Made by a program: the position numbers and the translations under genes. From Verrucomicrobiota bacterium (GTDB taxonomy: Bacteria > Verrucomicrobiota > Verrucomicrobiia > Opitutales > Opitutaceae): DNA of 19,364 nucleotides. Below, piece by piece: positions 14,701 through 19,364 of this stretch. The stretch spans positions 1 through 19,364 of the forward strand of contig JAEZSJ010000218.1 in assembly GCA_023443985.1 (NCBI GenBank). The letters run 5' to 3'. The first letter of the stretch is position 1; the number at the start of each line of letters is the position of its first letter. Below the pieces are notes generated by a model, which had not been told where the DNA came from, ran no database searches, and saw only the letters and a program-made list of their open reading frames with translations.

Positions 14701-16135
14701 GCATCCAGATATTGGGTTCATTCATCACCTCCCAGTGTGTGACCCGGCCCTTGTAGCGGTCCGCCAGGCGGCGGACATGCGTGCGCCAGACCGAGTCGGG
14801 GACCAGGAAAGCTTGGTAGCCATCGTCCCAGAAGTCCGCCCCGGCCCAGGCGCGCGGGCTGAGAGCCAGGAGCCATGCCGGCCACGCGGTGTCAGGCCGG
14901 GAATGGGGCGTGATCCACGAGCCGCCGAGCACCGGCAGCGGCGCGATGCCGTGGGCGCGCAGGCGGTCGATCGTCAGGTCGCTGTAGGCGTCGTCGTAGC
15001 GGCCTTGGGCAACGGGCTCGGTCGTCTGCCAGTTGAGGGGAGACCCGGCGTCCCATAGCCGCATCATGCGCCCGCCCATTCTGGCGTAGAGATCGAGGAA
15101 GTGGTCCGGCGAGCCGTCGCGCGCCAGGATGGTGCCGCGCGGCCCGTAGGAGTTGGTCAGGCCGTTGTTGGTGCTGATGCAGAACGTCGTCGACAGGTCG
15201 ACCTGCTCGGTTTGCGGCACGTACCGCCCCACAACCGCGTACCAGGCCGGCAGCGTGTCGACCGTCGCATCGAAGCGCGCGACCGGGCTGAGCGTGAAAC
15301 ACCCGTGGCGCTCCGCCGGCATCGTGTGCACGAAGTCGCGCCGCTCCCCGGGTTGCAACGTGAGCTCGTACACGCCCACCTCGCGCGGCGGCCTCCCATC
15401 CTCCTCGGTGAGGCGCAGGGTCACGCAGCCCGCCACCACGCGGGCCGTCGTGTTCCGGACGGCCACGGCGACGGCGACCGAGCTGTCGACAACGGTCTCG
15501 TAGAGGTCCTTCGTGGGCACCGCGGCGATCTCGACCTCCGCCGAAGCGGCGAACGCCGTGCCCGTGCCCTCGATCAACTGCAGGTCGTCCAGCCAGAGCG
15601 TGTGGGCCGGACCGGCGGACTGGCCGTCGGTGAAGTTCGTGCGGATCCAGAGGGCCTTGGCCGCAATTTCAGTGCCGGCCGGCGACCCGGGTGTCTTCAG
15701 CGCGCCGGTCCTGAAGCCGACGCTGTAGCGCGTCCACGTGTTGCCTACAACGAAAGCACCGCCATGGGCGGGATCCCAGTCGTTGGCCACAATCAGCGGC
15801 GACACCTCCAACCCGTCGACATCGCTCTTCGCGCTGAAGGAGAACGTGTAGGTGGTGCCGGGCTTGAGCTCCACGCCGCGGGCGTAGAGCTCCATGAACT
15901 CCGCGAAACGGTTGGGGATCTTCAACGACCACGCGCCGGAGGCCTTCGTCGTCCCGTCGAGCACGGCCCCTTCGAAGACGAGAGCGGGATTGGTGTCGGG
16001 CCGGAGCCCCTTGTTCATCTCGAAGCCGGCGGTCCCGAGCTCGAAGCCGCCGTTGAAGACAAGATTGTCCGCCGCGGCGACGGCCGCGTGCAGAACGCAG
16101 GCGCACGCAAACGTGCGCAGGATAGGCGAGAACAT
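11753..16135 (-). CDS. Multimodular secreted glycoside hydrolase, clan GH-A, with CBM-like modules
   Basis: About 1460 residues with a signal peptide (1-21). Order of parts: CBM4/9-like jelly roll (about 22-188, starting DNLVFNGGFELG); beta-sandwich (200-300); TIM-barrel catalytic domain (about 305-660); C-terminal sandwich (670-745); Ig-like (755-850); CBM6/35-like module starting LRIEAEHFDEGGPG (about 860-1030); cadherin-like (1035-1128); Ig-like with SDPDGTVAAVRFFVDG (1130-1222); a further beta-rich domain (1225-1365); and a C-terminal module ending RRFYRIRMT. THWEVMNEPN supplies the acid/base Glu (E472) and PLWNTEVYF the nucleophile (E583), as in clan GH-A, closest in feel to GH39. Exact family and substrate are not assignable by eye; a plant cell-wall glycan is likely. 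The ATG at 16133-16135 opens the signal peptide; upstream frame lacks domain features and there is no Shine-Dalgarno. Confidence 0.88.
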   Translation of the reverse strand: MFSPILRTFACACVLHAAVAAADNLVFNGGFELGTAGFEMNKGLRPDTNPALVFEGAVLDGTTKASGAWSLKIPNRFAEFMELYARGVELKPGTTYTFSFSAKSDVDGLEVSPLIVANDWDPAHGGAFVVGNTWTRYSVGFRTGALKTPGSPAGTEIAAKALWIRTNFTDGQSAGPAHTLWLDDLQLIEGTGTAFAASAEVEIAAVPTKDLYETVVDSSVAVAVAVRNTTARVVAGCVTLRLTEEDGRPPREVGVYELTLQPGERRDFVHTMPAERHGCFTLSPVARFDATVDTLPAWYAVVGRYVPQTEQVDLSTTFCISTNNGLTNSYGPRGTILARDGSPDHFLDLYARMGGRMMRLWDAGSPLNWQTTEPVAQGRYDDAYSDLTIDRLRAHGIAPLPVLGGSWITPHSRPDTAWPAWLLALSPRAWAGADFWDDGYQAFLVPDSVWRTHVRRLADRYKGRVTHWEVMNEPNIWMPVASGQRTGATNYVPYLKSAAAELRAADPDVKIVGFCPTGDMGSTSTVPFLREGFAVGGLDHADAVSFHPYAAAHLGSSNPADTAIAAIRAETEKQRAGVPLWNTEVYFLNEAASRGDSDFIRPRHVASRVLVDLGEGVAQSCSVADDALWRRTLNRGFQNATALSRWRPSANFVAYNTLARLFEGAKPAPRGKIALSPAAIGYVYERRDGTPAAAVWLHRAAAPVVLQLPSSLAGTTVLDVYGNTVAGDVVVGETPQYLLPAAGLSVADFVAALRAAPPPSVTCTPAGVKAVGEKVTLSVAVSPVPGRSIAQVALAAGGVPLGNATYNSSTGRWTLPHTTTTAGRVEITATATDSTGATRTGRGTLVVGSLGAHGNSGQPWTVPAGGTLRIEAEHFDEGGPGTAYHDTDAMTGNCPLRTSGTTNEVDLRWSEDDYNEDKTLKRRSSGPFVGSTVWGEWLRYTVNLPATGRYTLRFGAANSKDGGNSAGPHLIAKWNGAQVATATISPRTDSWNDFQPFEATTTADLPAGTGVLELSFDSWGVALNWFEIGPAAVAGNSAPLITTAEPVAVVCAAAGSGTRQLAATDADGDTLRWSIATAPTLGTATVNATGLVRYVAPHNFGSGQYCVVRVEDGRGGAAAIRVDLDVAAVNGAPVAAVAAPAGLLVAGEAVGLTATASDPDGTVAAVRFFVDGIALGIGANSSAGWGVSWTPAAAGIYALACEATDNKGKVGARSAPVPVEVVARGTTVVVTDECGTVAPTERIAVAALAAEDWGGIQPFGDGTKFVPVDTTRTGAVTWHVPDAVGVWFSHGITDGQPGTLAVAASPDGIEFTPVPLISERIGAADAWGIHDGAATALPAGTNFVRLQLGAVGASKNWDAALLWVQIDTVAGGGAPTPVPLPAGFTLAIRPGGPAGAPQLVFGPLADGWTYTPEFCTDLAAGNWVRLTGCTQTDSGTQRTLTDLSATGARRFYRIRMTRAP

Positions 16136-16383
16136 GGTGGGGGCGTGGGTCGGGCGCGCGGCGCCCGCCGCGGGCCCCGCAGACGCCACGGTGCGGACGG
16201 GCCGCCAACGCGTCCAGAGAACGGTGACAAGCGCTCCGGTTTTCACACTTCGCTCGCAAGCCGGCGGCCGCCCCTGGCGCCCCGACCTCCGCAGTTCGTC
16301 GCGAGCGCGGGCCACATCCGGCAACGCGACGACGCCCGCTTTTCGTTCTTCATCGCGCCCCGCTCCTGCTCCATGGTGGCGCC
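16136..16383. promoter_or_regulatory. Divergent control region between GH-A and sugar kinase genes
   Basis: 248 bp between two head-to-head starts, so it must hold both promoters, though no convincing -35/-10 pair was found. A 23-bp imperfect palindrome, GTGAcAAgCGc-centre-mirror (16224-16246; 8 of 11 positions symmetric, ends GTGA/TCAC), is the best operator candidate. The part nearest the GH gene is very G+C-rich with short palindromes. Confidence 0.35.
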
Positions 16384-17271
16384 ATGAGTTCCGCTACCGA
16401 CTCCCAACCGCTCGTTGTCTGCTTCGGTGAGATCCTCTGGGACTTCCTGCCCGACGCCCTCTACCCTGGCGGTGCACCCTTCAATGTCGGCTATCACCTC
16501 TCCCGCCACGGCTGCTCCGTGCACCTCGTGTCGGCCGTCGGCGCCGATGCGCTCGGCGAGGAGCTCCGCCGCCGCCTGGTCGGCTGGGGCCTCGACACTT
16601 CCGGCCTGCGCCGGCAGCCGCACAAGCCCACCGGCTACGTGCGCGCCCAACTCGGCGCCGACGGCGGGCCCGCCTACGACATCGCCCGCAACGTCGCCTG
16701 GGACGGCATCGAGCCCGGCGGTCGCAGCCTGGCCGCCGCGCGCAAGGCCTCGGCCCTCGTCTTCGGCTCGCTCGCGCAACGCACCTCCGCCAACCAACAG
16801 GCCCTCGACACGCTGCTCGACGCGCTGCCCGCGGACGCGCTGCGCGTGTTCGACGTCAACCTGCGTCCGCCCTACTTCGAGCGCCCCCTGCTCCGCCGCC
16901 GCGCCCGCCAGGCCTCGCTCCTCAAGCTCAACGCCGCCGAAGCTGCGTACCTGGCCGGCAATGACGACGAGAAGCCCGGCCGCGAGGAACGCGACGCACG
17001 CACGATCTTCGACCGTTGCGGCTGCCGCTCGATCGTCATCACCGCCGGCGCGCGCGGCGCCGGCTGGCTGCTCGATGGCGAGTGGCACTGGGAGCCCGCG
17101 CGGCCCGTGAAGGTCGTGGACACGATCGGTGCCGGCGACGCCTTCCTGGCGGCGCTCGTATCCGGTCTCCTGCTCACCCCGAAGGCTCCGCCGGCAAGAC
17201 TGCTCGCCGCCGCCTGCCGCCGCGGCGAGTGGGTCGCCCGCCACCGCGGCGCCACGCCGGCGTACGGATAG
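16384..17271 (+). CDS. PfkB-family carbohydrate kinase (fructokinase-like)
   Basis: 295 residues, the usual size for ribokinase/PfkB sugar kinases, which phosphorylate a sugar with ATP in the cytoplasm. CFGEILWDFLP (13-23) and YPGGAPFNVGYHLSRHG (27-43) are the N-terminal substrate-side motifs. FDVNLRPPYF (156-165) is typical of fructokinase-like members. VVDTIGAGDAFLAALVSGLL (244-263) carries the anion hole GAGD with catalytic Asp252. The ATG at 16384 is used because the ATG at 16374 is out of frame and stops after four codons. It is divergent from the glycosidase gene, suggesting joint regulation. Fructose is the first guess; other hexoses or 2-keto-sugars are possible. Confidence 0.92.
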   Translation: MSSATDSQPLVVCFGEILWDFLPDALYPGGAPFNVGYHLSRHGCSVHLVSAVGADALGEELRRRLVGWGLDTSGLRRQPHKPTGYVRAQLGADGGPAYDIARNVAWDGIEPGGRSLAAARKASALVFGSLAQRTSANQQALDTLLDALPADALRVFDVNLRPPYFERPLLRRRARQASLLKLNAAEAAYLAGNDDEKPGREERDARTIFDRCGCRSIVITAGARGAGWLLDGEWHWEPARPVKVVDTIGAGDAFLAALVSGLLLTPKAPPARLLAAACRRGEWVARHRGATPAYG

Positions 17272-17290
17272 GTGCGCTTTCTCGAGGGGA

Positions 17291-17315
17291 CGGTCTGCCC
17301 ACCCAGGGCGGACCG
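17291..17315 (+). terminator. U-less hairpin after the kinase gene
   Basis: CGGTCTGCCC (17291-17300) and GGGCGGACCG (17306-17315) form a 10-bp stem with one U-G pair and an ACCCA loop, 19 nt past the kinase stop. No U-run follows, so termination here may be factor-dependent. Confidence 0.45.
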
Positions 17316-17383
17316 GAGCCCAAGCACAGTACAGCAGATCACGCCACTCGGCGTCGGTAGGGGATCACGCGGTCCCTCCGAAA

Positions 17384-17422
17384 GACGCATTTTTTCGTCC
17401 GACCGCGACAGGCTTTTGCGTC
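17384..17422 (+). repeat. 39-bp palindromic repeat, copy A
   Basis: Begins GACGCA and ends TTTTGCGTC, with core CGTCCGACCGCGACA. The outer arms pair over 6 bp. It lies directly before the PaaX-like gene: 1 bp before a TTG start and 37 bp before the ATG at 17460. It is one of three copies of identical length and orientation (others at 18254 and 18353). Confidence 0.88.
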
Positions 17423-17444
17423 CTTGCCTGAACGACTGGATACC
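17416..17444 (+). promoter_or_regulatory. Weak candidate promoter overlapping repeat A
   Basis: TTGCGT (17416-17421, inside the right arm of repeat A), 17 nt, then GATACC (17439-17444), 15 nt before the ATG at 17460. Each box matches consensus at only three positions. If real, a protein bound to the repeat would cover the -35. Confidence 0.22.
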
Positions 17445-18210
17445 GCCATTGAAACACGCATGGCAGGGTCGGTTCGATTCTTGCTGGCGTTGGGCGCCAT
17501 CGGCGGAGAAGCGACGGGCGCAGTCGCGCACACCCTCTGGCACAAATTCTCCACCAGCGGGCGGCGCGCCGAGGCCTATCGTCGCCTTCAGGTGAGCGGG
17601 CACATCGAGATCAGCGGTAGCGGACCGCTCGACGAGCGCATCGTCCGCCTCACCGCACAAGGCAGCCTCGCGTGCCGCGCCGCCGTCGACCCGGAGCGTC
17701 TTTGGGCGCGCGCCTGGGACGGCGTGTGGAGGATTGTGGCCTTCGACATTCCCGAGACCGACGCCAAAATCCGGGCGCAACTACGTCGAAAATTGCACGA
17801 CCTGCGTTTCGGCTGGCTGCAAAACAGTGTCTGGATCAGCCCGGACCCAACCGAAGACTTCCGGGCGCTTCTCCACGAGAAGCGTCTACGTCCGGAATCG
17901 CTCACGCTGCTCGAGGCGCTGCCAGCCGGCGGCGAGAGCAATGAATCGATGGTCGCCGCAGCTTGGGACTTCGCCGCCCTCGACAAAGGGCACGAGCAAT
18001 ACCTCGAGATCCTGCGCCTGCGCCCCCACCCGGCTCCAGAAACTGGCCGCTTGGCTTACGTGGCTCGAGATCGAGCACCGCGCCTGGGCACATCTCACCC
18101 AGCGGGATCCGTTCCTGCCCCGGATCCTGTCACCGCGGTTCTACCGCGGCCCCGCCGTTTGGGCCGCGCGGCAGGAAGCCCACGCCGCATTCCGGGACGC
18201 TTTTCTCTGA
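17424..18210 (+). pseudogene. PaaX-like transcriptional regulator with a one-base frameshift
   Basis: Frame one, from TTG 17424 (or ATG 17460), gives a PaaX-like protein: an N-terminal winged-helix part (about residues 13-90), then the Cas2-like ferredoxin-fold domain with WDGVWRIVAFDIPE (98-111) and FGWLQNSVWISPDP (129-142). At about residue 200 homology moves to the +1 frame, which continues LQKLAAWLTWLEIEHRAW and FLPRILSPRFYRGPAVW to the stop at 18208-18210, as expected for a PaaX C-terminus. Removing one C from the five-C run at 18023-18027 restores a ~261-residue protein. As written, frame one continues to 18278 with an unrelated Pro/Arg-rich tail. It could be a sequencing error, a recent mutation or, less likely, programmed frameshifting. 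PaaX proteins are usually repressors of catabolic genes; the target here is unknown. Confidence 0.8.
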
Positions 18211-18253
18211 TCCACCGCACCTCGCCCCCGCGGGCCCTTCGGGTGCGTCTGAC

Positions 18254-18292
18254 GACGCAGATTCCCGTCCGACCGTAACACGTTTTTGCGTC
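18254..18292 (+). repeat. 39-bp palindromic repeat, copy B
   Basis: GACGCAGAT...TTTTGCGTC with core CGTCCGACCGTAACA. Arms pair over 6 bp plus a G-U and an A-T. It lies 43 bp after the restored PaaX-like stop. An extra TGCGTC (18244-18249) just before it forms a second small palindrome with its left arm. Same orientation as copies A and C. Confidence 0.85.
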
Positions 18293-18313
18293 TTCGGTCT
18301 GGTCAAGCGGAAG

Positions 18314-18329
18314 ATTCTCCTCGGAGAAT
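18314..18329. other. Small palindrome between repeats B and C
   Basis: ATTCTCC-TC-GGAGAAT (18314-18329) lies in the 60-bp gap between repeats B and C. It has no U-run. It may be a hairpin or a protein-binding dyad. Nothing else was recognised in 18211-18553 apart from repeats B and C and the hairpin at 18469. Confidence 0.35.
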
Positions 18330-18352
18330 ATCACGATGGGCGGATTTATGAA

Positions 18353-18391
18353 GACGCAAAATTTCGTCCGATCGCGACAGACTTTTGCGTC
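18353..18391 (+). repeat. 39-bp palindromic repeat, copy C
   Basis: The most symmetric copy: GACGCAAAA (18353-18361) and TTTTGCGTC (18383-18391) pair perfectly over 9 bp, around a core with CGTCCGATCGCGACA. It is 60 bp after copy B and not close to any gene start, so at least this copy is not an obvious operator. Confidence 0.87.
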
Positions 18392-18468
18392 GTGGCAGGT
18401 AGGCGAAGGTGGACGGAGGCACAAAGAAGGCGCGGACGAGTTGGCGTGCCGGCAGCGCTGAACGCACG

Positions 18469-18497
18469 GAAGGCGCGACCGGAGTGGTCGCGCCTTC
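18469..18497 (-). terminator. Hairpin downstream of valS
   Basis: GAAGGCGCGACC and GGTCGCGCCTTC form a perfect 12-bp stem with a 5-nt loop (18481-18485), 57 nt past the valS stop on the minus strand. It is stable but lacks a U-run in either direction. Confidence 0.55.
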
Positions 18498-18553
18498 GTG
18501 GCGAAATGGAAAGCAGCGCAGACCGGGGGCGGCGACCGCGGACCAGTCGAGCC

Positions 18554-19364
18554 TCAGCCGAGCGCCTTGAGGAGGCGTTCGACTTCGGCGCGCTTGGTTT
18601 GGAGGTCGGCGAGCTGCTTCTTCGCACCTTCGAGGACGGCCGGCGGGGCCTTGCTGGTGAACGCCGTGTTCGCCAACCGGGCCTCGGTGCCGGCGATGTG
18701 CTGGTTCAGCTTCTCCAGCTCCTTCGCAAGCTTCGCCTTCTCCGCACCGGCATCGACACTGGACCCGAGATCCAGATACAGCGTGCCGAGCGGCGTGACC
18801 GTGGCCGACAGCGCCGGCTCGGTCGTGGTGCGGCTGAGCTCGGCGGCACCGATCATGCGGGTGAGCTTGGCCGAGGCGCTCTCGAGCACGGACCACGAGG
18901 CATCGGTCGCGAGAAAGACGAGCTTCACGTCGCGTCGCTGCGCGGCGGCCTTGTCGGCCTTCAGCGTGCGGGCGAGCTGCACGACCTTCTTGAGCTGCTC
19001 GACGGCGGAGGTGGCCGCGGCGTCGATCGTCACGCCCTTGGCCGCGAGCGCGGCGGTGAGGCCGGCAGCGGTGTCGAGGCGGGTCTGCTGGAGGTAGCTG
19101 CCCTCGGCGCCATAGCCGAGCAGGTGCCAGAGCTCCTCGGTGATGTGCGGGGCGAACGGCTCGAAGAGGAGCAGGAACTCGCGGATCACCAGATCCTGGA
19201 TGGCGAGGCAGTTGGCCTTGCGCTGCGGATCCTGCAGCTTGGCCTTCGAGACCTCGACGTACCAGTCGCAGAAGTCGCCCCAGAAGAAGCTGTAGAGCTT
19301 CTGCGTGGCGGCGGCGAATTCGAAGCCGGCGAACGACTCCTCCAGGACGCGCATCGTGTCCGTG
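18554..19364 (-). CDS. valS: Valyl-tRNA synthetase, C-terminal part (5' end outside window)
   Basis: The last ~270 residues of ValS, the class I synthetase that charges tRNA-Val. The frame is open through the window edge, so the ATG at 19354 is internal. The anticodon-binding domain shows FFWGDFCDWYVEVSKAKL, FEPFAPHITEELWHLLG and the WSV-ESASAKLTRMIGA region. The final ~65 residues are the ValS C-terminal coiled coil (LAKELEKLNQHIAGTEARL, ANTAFTSKAPPAVLEGAKKQ, LKALG), which contacts the tRNA elbow. The stop is TGA at 18554-18556. The catalytic core with HIGH and KMSKS motifs is not in the window. Confidence 0.96.
   Translation of the reverse strand, partial: TDTMRVLEESFAGFEFAAATQKLYSFFWGDFCDWYVEVSKAKLQDPQRKANCLAIQDLVIREFLLLFEPFAPHITEELWHLLGYGAEGSYLQQTRLDTAAGLTAALAAKGVTIDAAATSAVEQLKKVVQLARTLKADKAAAQRRDVKLVFLATDASWSVLESASAKLTRMIGAAELSRTTTEPALSATVTPLGTLYLDLGSSVDAGAEKAKLAKELEKLNQHIAGTEARLANTAFTSKAPPAVLEGAKKQLADLQTKRAEVERLLKALG

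Noticed and set aside
11603..15058. Very long open frame (1151 codons) on the plus strand opposite the GH-A gene
   Set aside because: It is antisense to a gene with clear catalytic and CBM motifs. Its product is Arg/Gly/His-rich without any recognisable domain, as expected for shadows in high-GC DNA.
16374..16385. ATG at 16374 as the kinase start
   Set aside because: It is out of frame and reaches a stop after four codons (ATG GTG GCG CCA TGA). It may be a chance upstream ATG overlapping the true start.
15101..16387. Plus-strand open frame running up to the kinase start
   Set aside because: It overlaps the GH-A signal peptide and CBM on the other strand and shows no domain of its own.
18254..18391. 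CRISPR array reading of the 39-bp repeats next to a Cas2-like-fold protein
   Set aside because: There are only two copies in tandem plus one 830 bp away, the gap is 60 bp, the copies differ internally and no cas gene is present. The protein's WDGxWRIVxFDIPE pattern fits PaaX, not Cas2 itself.

Overview
The window is a GC-rich (roughly two-thirds G+C) chromosomal segment. The gene content suggests an Opitutaceae-like member of Verrucomicrobiota: a glycoside-hydrolase-rich locus, large secreted proteins with Ig-like and Ca-binding modules that share a C-terminal module, an S46 dipeptidyl-peptidase, a PaaX-type regulator, and many starts without a clear Shine-Dalgarno. The taxonomic call is inference from content; there is no rRNA or marker gene to prove it.

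Layout. 1-2388 (+): the 3' part of a LacZ-type GH2 beta-galactosidase, followed 20 bp later by a small GH12-like endoglucanase lipoprotein. 2462-3802 (+): a secreted alpha/beta-hydrolase-like protein whose nucleophile elbow reads GYAEG, so the serine is missing; it has a helical, TPR-like C-terminus. 3780-4292 (-): a VanZ-like membrane protein overlapping its neighbour tail to tail. 4396-4472 (-): tRNA-Pro(GGG). 4627-4713 (+): tRNA-Leu(CAA) with a good terminator. 4826-5358: three tandem copies of a ~120-nt unit ending in a 16-bp hairpin with a GNRA tetraloop and paired base changes; this looks like an array of sibling small RNAs. 5426-6181 (+): rsmE, separated by a bidirectional terminator from a convergent S46 peptidase gene (6254-8341, -). 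8559-11639 and 11753-16135 (-): two very large exported proteins, a propeller-like/Ig protein and a multimodular clan GH-A glycosidase with CBM-like domains. 16384-17271 (+): a divergent PfkB-family sugar kinase. 17384-18391: a PaaX-like regulator gene with a one-base frameshift, flanked by three 39-bp palindromic repeats. 18554-19364 (-): the 3' part of valS.

How it fits together. The GH2, GH12, GH-A/CBM and kinase genes read as plant-polysaccharide (hemicellulose or beta-glucan) utilisation: secreted or lipid-anchored endo-acting enzymes, exo-acting beta-galactosidase and a cytoplasmic sugar kinase. The S46 peptidase would add dipeptide scavenging. rsmE, valS and the tRNAs are housekeeping genes around these accessory blocks.

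The two least explained structures are the three-copy RNA-like array (4826-5358) and the 39-bp repeat set around the PaaX-like gene (17384-18391).
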